64,000 nucleotides of DNA, taken from assembly GCA_035633215.1 (NCBI GenBank), contig DASQFI010000049.1, positions 1-64,000 of the forward strand, in the 5' to 3' direction. This DNA is from DASQFI01 sp035633215. GTDB taxonomy: Bacteria > Acidobacteriota > Vicinamibacteria > Vicinamibacterales > SCN-69-37. The stretch's first letter is position 1. Each line of letters opens with the position of its first letter. Positions 51,690 through 60,460 of this stretch are shown one piece after another. Position numbers and translations under genes: made by a program. The notes beneath the pieces are model-generated. The model did no database searches. It saw nothing but the letters and a program-made list of their open reading frames with translations, and was not told the DNA's origin.

Positions 51690-52301
51690 ATGGCTGCACC
51701 TGTGAACGGACATCTGCACCGCCGGACCCTGCTGCAGTTCCTGGCGGCCGCGATCGCGGCGTCGCCGCTCGGGCGGCTGAGGCTGTTCGCGCAGACGCCG
51801 CCGATCACCGATGCGCAGACAGTCACGCTCAAGGCAATCGCCGAGGTGGTCCTGCCCAATGCGGTGAGTCGCGAGGATCGCGATCGCATCGTGACCGCGT
51901 TCGTCGCATGGGTGCGCGACTACAAAGAGGGCGCGGATATGGGCCACGGCTACGGCTCCTCGACGCTCCGACAAGCCTCGGGGGCCTCGCCGGCCGCGCG
52001 ATATCCAGCGCAGTTCGCGGCGCTTGACGATGCCGCGAAAGCGGCAGGCGCGGCGTCGTTTGTGGCGATGCCTCTGGATGCCAGGCGCGCCGCGATCGAG
52101 GCGGCGCTGAACGGACCGCAGCCGGTGAATCGTCTGCCGGCACAACCGACCGGCCAGAGTCTGATCGCCGACTTCATGGGGTTTTACTTCACCAGCTCGG
52201 ACGCCTGGGATCTCGCGTATCAGGCGCAGATCGGACGAGATCGCTGCCGCACGCTCGATGGCTCCGATCAAGCGCCCGAGCCGCTCGGACGATCCTTCTG
52301 A
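51690..52301 (+). CDS. Gluconate 2-dehydrogenase subunit 3-like small subunit
   Basis: 203 residues. The start at MAAPVNGHLHRR gives a twin-arginine-like signal (RRTLLQFLAAAIAAS). The mature part (LKAIAEVVLPN ... WDLAYQAQIGRD) matches small subunits that accompany FAD-dependent GMC dehydrogenases. These subunits help export the folded flavoprotein through the Tat system. The GMC gene begins one base after its stop, a strong sign of a stoichiometric complex. Confidence 0.75.
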   Translation: MAAPVNGHLHRRTLLQFLAAAIAASPLGRLRLFAQTPPITDAQTVTLKAIAEVVLPNAVSREDRDRIVTAFVAWVRDYKEGADMGHGYGSSTLRQASGASPAARYPAQFAALDDAAKAAGAASFVAMPLDARRAAIEAALNGPQPVNRLPAQPTGQSLIADFMGFYFTSSDAWDLAYQAQIGRDRCRTLDGSDQAPEPLGRSF

Positions 52302-52302
52302 C

Positions 52303-53880
52303 ATGGCCCGTTACGAAGCCGATGTCGTGATCATCGGCGGTGGGATCACCGCCGCGATGGTGGCCGAAAAGCTCTTCGAGCTTCGCCCGAACTGGTCCCT
52401 CATCGTTGTCGAAGCGGGGAAGCGGCTGTTCGACTTCGAGAATCGATTCGAGTACCGGCAGCGCAGTCTCGACTACGGCGAGAATCAGTGGCCCGGCGAT
52501 TTCGTTGCCGACCAGGCCGCGCGCGGCGTGGTTTCGCGGACGATGGCGGTCGGCGGCTCGGCGCTGCACTGGGGCGGCGTGTGCAATCGATTTTCCGAGG
52601 AAGACACGCGGCTGAAATCGCTCTACGGCCTTGCCGCGGACTGGCCGATCGAATGGAAGGAGCTCGAGCGCTTCTATTGCGAGGCCGAGCGGCGCCTCGG
52701 CGTCTCAGGCGAGCAGAGTCCGCTGCCGGAAGACTGGCGCTCCGAACCGTACCCGATGCCGGCGATGACGATGAGCTACAACCTGAAGCAGCTCAAGTCA
52801 TGGGCCGAGCACAGCGGGATCAAGTTCTGGACGACGCCGCAGGCCAAGAATACCGTGGAGGGATACGGCGGCCGCGGGCGTTGCCGGCGTTGCAATACGT
52901 GCGAGATCTGTCCGACTGGCGCGCGTTACTCGCCCGACTGGACATTCAAGCAACTTCTGGCCGCGAAGAAACTTCAGCTCCACGACCAGACGCTCGTGCG
53001 CAAGCTCGTCCTGGATGAACGGACGCCGCGAATCGCGTCCGCGCAGGCGGTGCGGGAAGACGGCGCCGACAACAACGTCGAGTATCGGGCACGCACGTTC
53101 GTGCTGGCGTCGGGCTATTGCTGGAGTCCGCACCTTCTGCTGCTCTCGGCCAGCTCACGTTTCCCGAACGGGCTCGCGAACTCGTCGGATCATGTCGGCC
53201 GCTACATGACGGGCCACCTCGCGTATCAGACGACGATCGATCTGGATTTGAAGATCTTCCCCGGCATGAACGATCAGCACAGCCTGATCTCACGGGAGTT
53301 TTTCCGGTGCCGGCCGGATCGTTCTTACGTCCGCCACGATCTTCGCGTCTGGGAAAACGCCGGCGGGCGAGGTCCGCAGCTGCGCGACGCGGAAGGCAAG
53401 CTGCTGCTGGGCGACGCGCTGATGGCGGACTGGCGCAAACGCACGACCCGCGGCACCGCGCGCGTGCGAGGCTATTTCGACGTGCACCCCGATCGGGACA
53501 GCCGCCTCACGCTCGACACCGCCGCGAAAAACCGCTGGGGCGATTCGTTGCCGGTCATCCAGCATCGGATCGATGCGGCGTCGCAGGCGCGTCAGGCCGC
53601 CACCCGGGAACATTTGCAGGGCGTTTTCACGCAGCTGGCCAAGGCCGGCGACGGCAGGATGGGCAACGTCGGCGCTCTCAATTATCAGGACCATCCCGCC
53701 GGCGGCTGCCGGATGGGCTCCGATCCGGCGACGAGCGTCGTCAACACCTTCGGCCGGACCCACGATCACGAGAATCTGTTCGTGGTCGGATCCCCGACGC
53801 TGCCGACCGGCGGCTGCACGAACGGGACGCTCACGTTCGTGGCATTGGCGCTGAGATCTGTGGAGGAGATAGCGAAGTGA
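52303..53880 (+). CDS. GMC family FAD-dependent oxidoreductase
   Basis: A 525-residue flavoprotein starting at MARYEADVVIIGGGITA, with the dinucleotide-binding GGG motif in the first 20 residues and no signal peptide of its own. The active-site region is QDHPAGGCRMG and the C-terminal FAD motif is SPTLPTGGCTNGTL. A Cys cluster CRRCNTCEICPTGARY (about 190-205) has four regularly spaced Cys, as in a metal or Fe-S site. Likely it oxidises sugars or alcohols and passes electrons to a cytochrome. The small subunit is encoded just upstream. Confidence 0.92.
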   Translation: MARYEADVVIIGGGITAAMVAEKLFELRPNWSLIVVEAGKRLFDFENRFEYRQRSLDYGENQWPGDFVADQAARGVVSRTMAVGGSALHWGGVCNRFSEEDTRLKSLYGLAADWPIEWKELERFYCEAERRLGVSGEQSPLPEDWRSEPYPMPAMTMSYNLKQLKSWAEHSGIKFWTTPQAKNTVEGYGGRGRCRRCNTCEICPTGARYSPDWTFKQLLAAKKLQLHDQTLVRKLVLDERTPRIASAQAVREDGADNNVEYRARTFVLASGYCWSPHLLLLSASSRFPNGLANSSDHVGRYMTGHLAYQTTIDLDLKIFPGMNDQHSLISREFFRCRPDRSYVRHDLRVWENAGGRGPQLRDAEGKLLLGDALMADWRKRTTRGTARVRGYFDVHPDRDSRLTLDTAAKNRWGDSLPVIQHRIDAASQARQAATREHLQGVFTQLAKAGDGRMGNVGALNYQDHPAGGCRMGSDPATSVVNTFGRTHDHENLFVVGSPTLPTGGCTNGTLTFVALALRSVEEIAK

Positions 53881-53890
53881 AGTGAGGAAA

Positions 53891-53941
53891 GACCTCGGGT
53901 TTCGTTTCTTGAAGTTCAAAGCAGAAGCGAAACCCGAGGTC
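53891..53941. terminator. Hairpin between convergent genes (shared core with 25328)
   Basis: GACCTCGGGTTTCG (53891-53904) pairs with CGAAACCCGAGGTC (53928-53941); pairing continues imperfectly inward. The core CCTCGGGTTTCGTTT is shared with the terminator at 25328-25383. There is no long T-tract on either side. Confidence 0.65.
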
Positions 53942-53942
53942 G

Positions 53943-55562
53943 CTACCCCTCAAACTCCAGCCCAGCCGTCTGCGCCTCGATCCGCAGGCGAGTGAACCGG
54001 TCGATGAGCAGACTCAACAGAACCAACCCCGCAATTCCTGCGACGGTGACCGCTGTGCTGCGGTAAATCAGCGGCGCCAGGTGCGGCAGCACGCTCGCGA
54101 CTATGACGACGAGCACGATGATCCCGAATACCCGGGTCGAGGCGGAGCCTTTCACCATCGGCTTCGCGAACGGCAATTCAGGTTCGACGAAAGTCACGAT
54201 CTGCAGGACGAGGTGACTCACGAGCGTGATCACGAGCAGATGCACGGCGACGTGCAGGACGTTCGTCGAGAAGTAGGCCAGCACCAGACCCACCAACGCG
54301 AGGTAGGGCAGGAGGAACGTGACGACCAGGATGTTCTTCGACGATTGAACGACGCGCACGCGGTCGGCCGGCGTCGCGAAGAAGATCCAGGACGCGCGAT
54401 ACGCGTCACTTCGCGAGAGATTCAGCTTCAGCATCGTCGGAAACATCATCACGGCGATCGTGATCATCGACATGCCCTGGCCAACGTCGCCCTCGACGAA
54501 CGGATCGCCGATGCCGCCATCCTGGAGGCCCATCAGGAGATAGACGATCGTCAGCGGCAGGATCGTGAGCACGCCCATCCGGAACTTCAGGTCGTTCCGA
54601 AACTGGCTTCGGACGAGCAGCGCGACCGCGCGGGCTTCGTCGCGAGCGAAGAGGAACCCCGGCCGGCGCGCACGTGCGGGTGCGGCAGGAGCCGAGACCG
54701 TGGTGAGGGCGGCGAGCCGATCCGCGTATTCGAGCGACAGCCGGCCGCTCAACGCCGTCGCCAGCGCCGCGATGACGACGAGTGATGCGAGGACCGGAAT
54801 GATCTCGAGCGCCGAAGCGCGGCCCGAGGCCAGCTCGAGGTAGCTGGCGAACCAGGCGGGCGGAAAGAGCAGCAGCCACGGCGATTTCGGCAACTCGAGC
54901 TGGGCGACCACGCCGACCTGCAGCACGCGCGACAGCATGAAGTACCCGCCATAGACCACGAAGCTCAACAGGAATTGCACGTACGACAGCACCCGTTTCA
55001 ACCGCTGCGGTCCGACCGTGCGGACGAGCCAGCCGTACGCCACCACCATCAGCAGCGCGGTGGACACGGACGCGATGTAGATCGCCACCACGGCCGCCAG
55101 GCCGACGGAGCCGCCGTATCTCAGAAAGAACGAGACGATCGGCAGATACGAAAACACCGTCGTCATGGCTGTCGTGTAGACGAGGACGTTGGCGAGCCGC
55201 GCGGCGAAATACGTCCGCGAGGTCACCGGCCGGAACCCGAGGATCGCGTGGTCGTCGGGCGACGCGATGGCCGCGTTGTGATCAAGCAGCGCGGCGGTCG
55301 CGACCATGAACATGACGTAGCTCAGGGCGATGGTCCCGGCCAGAAACAGATCGCGGGTGAGCCAGACGACGAAGGCGATCCCGGCGCCCATGAACGAGTA
55401 GAAGAGGAACTGGCCGATCAGTTGGGCATACGCTTTGACTTCCTGGTGGCCAAAATGGGCCGCGCCAAGGCGAGACGCGCGGAGGTCGATGCGCAGCGCC
55501 GTTTTGGTCAGCATCTTCCAGTGGTCGTAGTCGACGCCGAAGGCTTCGAACAGGCGTGCCAA
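53943..55562 (-). CDS. ABC transporter permease (ABC-2-like)
   Basis: About 539 residues from a TTG two bases after the ATPase stop (MARLFEAFGVDYDHWK). There are some 12 hydrophobic helices, including AYAQLIGQFLFYSFMGAG and AVTVAGIAGLVLLSLLID, with an Ala/Pro loop in the middle. No substrate motif is seen. It follows the ATPase directly and should form the membrane half of that exporter. The initiating TTG is inferred from spacing; an alternative is the ATG at MLTKTALRIDLR. Confidence 0.8.
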   Translation of the reverse strand: MARLFEAFGVDYDHWKMLTKTALRIDLRASRLGAAHFGHQEVKAYAQLIGQFLFYSFMGAGIAFVVWLTRDLFLAGTIALSYVMFMVATAALLDHNAAIASPDDHAILGFRPVTSRTYFAARLANVLVYTTAMTTVFSYLPIVSFFLRYGGSVGLAAVVAIYIASVSTALLMVVAYGWLVRTVGPQRLKRVLSYVQFLLSFVVYGGYFMLSRVLQVGVVAQLELPKSPWLLLFPPAWFASYLELASGRASALEIIPVLASLVVIAALATALSGRLSLEYADRLAALTTVSAPAAPARARRPGFLFARDEARAVALLVRSQFRNDLKFRMGVLTILPLTIVYLLMGLQDGGIGDPFVEGDVGQGMSMITIAVMMFPTMLKLNLSRSDAYRASWIFFATPADRVRVVQSSKNILVVTFLLPYLALVGLVLAYFSTNVLHVAVHLLVITLVSHLVLQIVTFVEPELPFAKPMVKGSASTRVFGIIVLVVIVASVLPHLAPLIYRSTAVTVAGIAGLVLLSLLIDRFTRLRIEAQTAGLEFEG

Positions 55563-55564
55563 TC

Positions 55565-56332
55565 TCAAACCCGCTCGAGCGAGGCGAGGAAGTCGGCGGT
55601 TACCTGCCCGACGTCGCGGACGCCCGTCAGCCGGCTGAACGCCTCTTCGAGGGTGGACGCGCCGACGGCGTCGCGAATCTCCGCCGACGTGCCGGACGTG
55701 ACCTGGCGGCCGTGGTTGATGATGAAGATACGCGTGCAGATGCGCTCGACGACCTCGAGAATGTGCGACGAGAACATGATGGTCTTGCCCTGCGACGCCA
55801 TCTTCTTCAGCAGCTCTTTGACGACCATGGCCGTGTTCGCGTCCAGGCCGTCGAGCGGCTCGTCGAGGATCAGCACGTCCGGCCGGTGAATCAGCGCGGC
55901 GGCCAGCACGACCTTCTGCCGCATGCCCTTCGAGAACTCGTGCAGTCGCTGCCCGGCGACCGTTGCGAGTCCGAACAGATCGAGCAGCTCGCTTCGGCGG
56001 GTCGCGCTCGATTTCGGATCGAGGTGATGCAGGCAGGAGACGAGCTCGAGGTATTCCGTCGCCGTCAGGCTGTCGTAGAGCGCGGGCGTCTCGGGCACGT
56101 ACCCGACGCGCTTCTTGACCTCGAGCGGCTGGCTGACGACGTCGAAGCCGGCGACGAGCGCGCGGCCGGATGCCGGCTGGATGAGGCCCGTGAGGATCTT
56201 GACCGTCGTGGACTTGCCCGCGCCGTTCGGTCCCAGGAACCCGAGGATCTCGCCGGGTTCCGCGCGGAGGTTGAGATCGATGACCGCCGGCTTGCCGTTG
56301 TAGTCCTTGAAGAGATGTTCGGTGAGGATCAC
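55565..56332 (-). CDS. ABC transporter ATP-binding protein
   Basis: A 255-residue ATPase. The start is a GTG overlapping the upstream peptidase stop in the 4-base GTGA arrangement. Walker A GPNGAGKST, signature FSKGMRQK (a variant of LSGGQ), Walker B VLILDEPLDGLD and switch histidine SSH are all present. It belongs to the CcmA/NatA-like branch of exporters and pairs with the permease downstream. Confidence 0.92.
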   Translation of the reverse strand: MILTEHLFKDYNGKPAVIDLNLRAEPGEILGFLGPNGAGKSTTVKILTGLIQPASGRALVAGFDVVSQPLEVKKRVGYVPETPALYDSLTATEYLELVSCLHHLDPKSSATRRSELLDLFGLATVAGQRLHEFSKGMRQKVVLAAALIHRPDVLILDEPLDGLDANTAMVVKELLKKMASQGKTIMFSSHILEVVERICTRIFIINHGRQVTSGTSAEIRDAVGASTLEEAFSRLTGVRDVGQVTADFLASLERV

Positions 56333-57609
56333 GTCCCCGCCAGGGCGAGCAGCAGCACGAGCGCGCTCTGAATGCCGCGCAGGCTCGACGTTTTCTCGAC
56401 GTCGATCCACTCGTCGAGCGCATGCGAGCGCCCGCCCCGGCCGCCCGAGTCGATGGTGATCGCCGGAATGCCGAGGCTGATGGGGACGTTCGAGTCGGTG
56501 CTGCTCGAGCTGTACGTCGGCGTCATCCCGGCCGCGCGAATTGCCGCCGCCGCGGTCCGCACCAGCAGCGAGTCTCTCGGCGTCTGACCGGTCGGTCGAT
56601 CGCCGACCAGTTTCAGATCCAGCTGGACCGGGCCGAGCCTCGTCGATCGCGCCTTGTTCTCTTCGGCGACCGCCTCGTTCAGGATGCCGATGAAGACCTC
56701 GTTGACCTTCTCGAGCTCGGCGCGCGATTCCGATCGCATGTCCACTTCCATCCAGCTCTCGAACGGAATCGAGTTGACCGACGTGCCACCGCCCATCACC
56801 CCGACGTTGAACGTCGTCTTCGGCGACGCCGGGACCTGGATTCTTCCGAACTTCTGGATGGCGTTTCCCATCGCGAATGCTGGACTCACGAGGCCGAAGG
56901 CCCCGTAGCTGTGTCCGCCAGGTCCCTTGAACGTCGCACGATACCGCTTGCTGCCGACGGCACCGTGCGTGATGTCGTCGCCGCCGCCCGCGCCGTCCAT
57001 CGAGATGAACGTCTTGATGCGGTCCTTGTAGGGGCCTTTCAAGAAGAGGTGCTTCATGCCTCGCAGGTCGCCGAGTCCTTCTTCGCCGACGTCGCCGACA
57101 AAGAGAATGTCGCTCTGCGTGCGGATGCCGGCCGCGTCCATCGCGCGGATCATCGCCAGCAACACGGCCAGCGAGCGCGTGTCGTCGCCGATGCCTGGCG
57201 CGGCGAGCCGCGTGCCGTCACGTTTGACCTTGACGTCGGTGCCTTCGGGAAACACGGTGTCGAGGTGCGCCGCAATCGCGATCAGCGGGCCGCCGCCGGT
57301 CCCGAGGCGCAGGCCCATGACGTTGCCTTCCGCGTCGCGCTCGACGTTCGACAGACCGGCGGCGCGCAGCATGTCCAGATACGCGGCGCCTCGTGCGTCC
57401 TCTTTGAATGGCGGAGCTGGGATTTCGGTGAGCTGGATGATCTCTGCCACGAGGCGGTCATGGTCCTTGTCGATCGCCGCCAGCGCCGCCTTGAATTTCG
57501 GATCGTCGATGACCCGCTTGACGGCGTCATCGGGCGACGGGGCCTGGATCCAGCCGACGAGGCTGACGACGCACAACGGCAACGCGACAAAGCGTGTGAA
57601 GCGTTTCAT
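56329..57609 (-). CDS. M20 family metallopeptidase
   Basis: A 426-residue exported aminoacyl or dipeptidase-type enzyme. The signal peptide (RFTRFVALPLCVVSLVGWIQA) is followed by M20 ligands: AHLDTVF, GIGDDTRS, GEEGLGD and the late His in GGRGGRSHALD. A dimerisation domain (about 215-330) lies between. It uses two metal ions to cleave N-terminal residues from short peptides. Its stop overlaps the start of the ABC ATPase by 4 bases, which suggests peptide release and export or uptake in one operon. Confidence 0.92.
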   Translation of the reverse strand: MKRFTRFVALPLCVVSLVGWIQAPSPDDAVKRVIDDPKFKAALAAIDKDHDRLVAEIIQLTEIPAPPFKEDARGAAYLDMLRAAGLSNVERDAEGNVMGLRLGTGGGPLIAIAAHLDTVFPEGTDVKVKRDGTRLAAPGIGDDTRSLAVLLAMIRAMDAAGIRTQSDILFVGDVGEEGLGDLRGMKHLFLKGPYKDRIKTFISMDGAGGGDDITHGAVGSKRYRATFKGPGGHSYGAFGLVSPAFAMGNAIQKFGRIQVPASPKTTFNVGVMGGGTSVNSIPFESWMEVDMRSESRAELEKVNEVFIGILNEAVAEENKARSTRLGPVQLDLKLVGDRPTGQTPRDSLLVRTAAAAIRAAGMTPTYSSSSTDSNVPISLGIPAITIDSGGRGGRSHALDEWIDVEKTSSLRGIQSALVLLLALAGT

Positions 57610-57640
57610 GCTGAACCTCTGGGCGACCGCTCTCGATACG

Positions 57641-60460
57641 TTACTTCAGCTTCTCAGTCCAGTTGAGAATGACGCTCAAGCCGGCCTGTTGCGGCCCGGC
57701 GGGTTGCCGGACGAGCAGTCGCCGTCCATCCCGCGTGATGTCGTAGTGGGTCCTCGCATCAATGAGGCTGAGGACCGCCGGCTGGACGAGCGTCCGGCGC
57801 GGACCGAGACGAAACGTCGAGCCAGTCGATTCGAACGACACGGACTCGATGCCGCGCGGCACGGCCCAGTACACCAGCTCGCGGCCGTCGGCCGTCCAGC
57901 GCGGGTGGACTCCGCCGCCGGTCGAAATCTGCTGCCAGTGACCGGGGACCAGGAAGCGTCGAACGATGAGCTCCCCTGGTCCCGTCTCGAAGGAGTTGTA
58001 CGCCATCCATTGGCCGTCGGGCGAGAGATGTGCGCCGTACGGCGCGAACTGCGGACCGACGAGCTCGATTGGCTTACGGTCGCCGAAGAGCGGGAGCGCC
58101 CAGACGGACCGCGCTCCGAAGGTGGACTGCTCGTACAGAATGTACTTCCCATCGCGCGACCAATCTGTCGGCACGAGTTCCATGGCACCTTCGATGATCG
58201 CGACGAGCTCCTCGACACCGGAACCGGCGACCGCCTTTCGGTACAGACCCGGCCGGCCACCGCGATCGGACACGAAGACGATCTCTTTCCCGTCCGGGGA
58301 CCACACCGGATCGCTGTCCCGCGCGGGATCGGACGTCAACCGTGACGACACGCCGCGTGCGATGTCGATCAGCCAGATATCCCAGTCCCCGGTTCTCGGG
58401 TCCATCAGGTTCGCGGCAAGCAGCTCGCCGTTCGGAGACAGGGACGGATTGAGGTACTCCCCGTCAGGAGGCGGCGGCACTGAGCCTACGGATTGGCCCG
58501 TACGGTCGAACCACATGAGCTGACCGACGCTCCCGCCTCGAGGTCTGGCGAAGGCCAGGACTCCGGTGGCCGATGCCGAGACGTTCGCCCGAAAGCCGAA
58601 CAGGACTCCAAGTGAGGCGTTGGCAGCCGCGAGCTTCGGATTGCCTTCGAGCGTGAGACGCTCCAGGTTCAGCGTCTGAACCATGAGCGCCGCGCCGCGA
58701 AGGAAGAGCAGGAGGTTCGGCGGCGCGAAGACGCCAAGGCCGTCGGAATTGACGAGTGTCTTGGCGTCGCCGCCGTCGAGTGACGCGACCTTGATGGCCC
58801 CGCCCCCGGAACGCCGGCCATCGTAGAAGATGAAATGACGCTGATCGGCAAGAAACTGCGGGAACGCGGGCTCCAGCTCACCCGCCACGGGAATCGGCGC
58901 AGGAACGCCTCCAGATGCCGGGACTTTGAATAGTTGCTGCTGGACGGCGAACACGATCACCCCGGCCGTATTCCAGGTACCGCTTAAAGCAGTCCGGGCA
59001 GACAGCGGCAGCTCGCAAATCACCGACGCCGAACCGCCGGCAAGGTCGACCGTACGAAGCTTGCCGCCACCGAAAAAACCCAACCGGGTACCGTCTGGGG
59101 ACCAGAACGGGAATTGTGAGCCTTCCGTGCCGGCGAGCCGCCGAGTCTCGGACGAATCGAGCGAGTGCAGCCAGATCTGCGAGGCATTTCCGAAGATGCC
59201 CGCGGCGATATGGCGGCCGTCGGGGGAGACGGCCAGACCGGTCGCCGGAATGTGGTTGTCAGGAAACCGGACGCCGAATTCCACCGGCGGCGCCGGCGCC
59301 GTGCGGTCGGTGGGGCGCGAGAGAGACCACCAGATCGTGGCGAGCGTCACGGCTGCGGCACCCGCCAGCCCGACCCACAGCCAACGCTCCTTCGCTCCTG
59401 CGCTCGCCTTCGGCCGGTCGATGGTTGGCGTCCGGGCCGACAGCGCGTCGGTGATCTCCAGCCGTGCGTCGGCAATGTCGTGCAGACGCTCAGCGGGATC
59501 CTTGCTGAGGCAGCGCTTCAGCAGCCTGTCGATCGCGGGCGGGAGCCCGGCCGGCAGGCGATCCCACGCGGGATCGTGCTCGAGAATCCGCGCGATCATG
59601 TCTGACGAGGTCTGGGCGTCGAACGGCTGCCGTCCCGTCAGCATCTCGTAGAGCACGCAGCCGAACGCCCAGACGTCGGTCCGCTTGTCGACGGATCCGC
59701 CGCGCGCCTGTTCCGGGCTCATATAGGCGGCCGTCCCCAGAATCATTCCGGTATTCGTGGCGGTGCCCGGGGTCGTGCGTCCGTCGGCGCCGTCGAGTTT
59801 CGCGATCCCGAAGTCGATCACCTTCACGACGCCGGCGGGCGTGATCTTGATGTTGGCGGGCTTGAGATCCCGGTGCACGATGCCTTTCTCGTGCGCGGCC
59901 TCCAGCGCGGCAGCAATTTGTCGCGCGATCCCGAGCGCTTCGCGAAGCGGGAGCGCGCCTCTGGACAACCGGTCAGCCAGCGTCGGGCCGTCGATCAGCT
60001 CGAGGACGAGGCCCTGAACGCCGCCGGAATCCTCGACTTCGTAAATCGCGCCGACATTGGGATGGTTGAGCGACGCGAGCAGTCGCGCTTCGCGCGTGAA
60101 CCGTGAGAGCCGATCCGGATCGCCAGTGACCTGGACAGGAAGGACTTTGATGGCGACGTCACGGCCGAGTTTTGGATCGCGCGCGCGGTAGACCTCGCCC
60201 ATGCCGCCCGCGCCCAGCAGCTCGCCGACCACGTACGGGCCGAACGACGTGCCCGGCGCGAGATGCGCGCCGGATCCGGTCATCTGGGTCTCACCGAACG
60301 TTCCGGCGTCGTGATGCGAGCGAAGCAGGCGATCGACCTCCTCGCGCAGCGACGGGTCCTGCCGGCAGGCCTCGTCGAGGTAGGCATCGCGCGTGCGGTC
60401 ATCGCGCGCGATCGCGGCATGAAAGATCTCGGTGATCTGCCGCCAGCGGTCGGGATTCAT
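57641..60460 (-). CDS. Ser/Thr kinase with TM helix and PD40 propeller
   Basis: 939 residues. A short N-terminal helical segment (MNPDRWRQITEIFHAA) is typical of this group. The kinase domain (about 75-330) shows GAGGMGEVY (about 83), HRDLKPAN (about 196), DFGIA and GTAAYMSPEQA. One helix (WLWVGLAGAAAVTLATIWW, about 360-380) is followed by a long PD40/TolB-like propeller to the end. It starts within the stop of the TlpA-like gene (ATGA overlap). The periplasmic propeller may read a redox or wall signal linked to that operon. Confidence 0.93.
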   Translation of the reverse strand: MNPDRWRQITEIFHAAIARDDRTRDAYLDEACRQDPSLREEVDRLLRSHHDAGTFGETQMTGSGAHLAPGTSFGPYVVGELLGAGGMGEVYRARDPKLGRDVAIKVLPVQVTGDPDRLSRFTREARLLASLNHPNVGAIYEVEDSGGVQGLVLELIDGPTLADRLSRGALPLREALGIARQIAAALEAAHEKGIVHRDLKPANIKITPAGVVKVIDFGIAKLDGADGRTTPGTATNTGMILGTAAYMSPEQARGGSVDKRTDVWAFGCVLYEMLTGRQPFDAQTSSDMIARILEHDPAWDRLPAGLPPAIDRLLKRCLSKDPAERLHDIADARLEITDALSARTPTIDRPKASAGAKERWLWVGLAGAAAVTLATIWWSLSRPTDRTAPAPPVEFGVRFPDNHIPATGLAVSPDGRHIAAGIFGNASQIWLHSLDSSETRRLAGTEGSQFPFWSPDGTRLGFFGGGKLRTVDLAGGSASVICELPLSARTALSGTWNTAGVIVFAVQQQLFKVPASGGVPAPIPVAGELEPAFPQFLADQRHFIFYDGRRSGGGAIKVASLDGGDAKTLVNSDGLGVFAPPNLLLFLRGAALMVQTLNLERLTLEGNPKLAAANASLGVLFGFRANVSASATGVLAFARPRGGSVGQLMWFDRTGQSVGSVPPPPDGEYLNPSLSPNGELLAANLMDPRTGDWDIWLIDIARGVSSRLTSDPARDSDPVWSPDGKEIVFVSDRGGRPGLYRKAVAGSGVEELVAIIEGAMELVPTDWSRDGKYILYEQSTFGARSVWALPLFGDRKPIELVGPQFAPYGAHLSPDGQWMAYNSFETGPGELIVRRFLVPGHWQQISTGGGVHPRWTADGRELVYWAVPRGIESVSFESTGSTFRLGPRRTLVQPAVLSLIDARTHYDITRDGRRLLVRQPAGPQQAGLSVILNWTEKLK

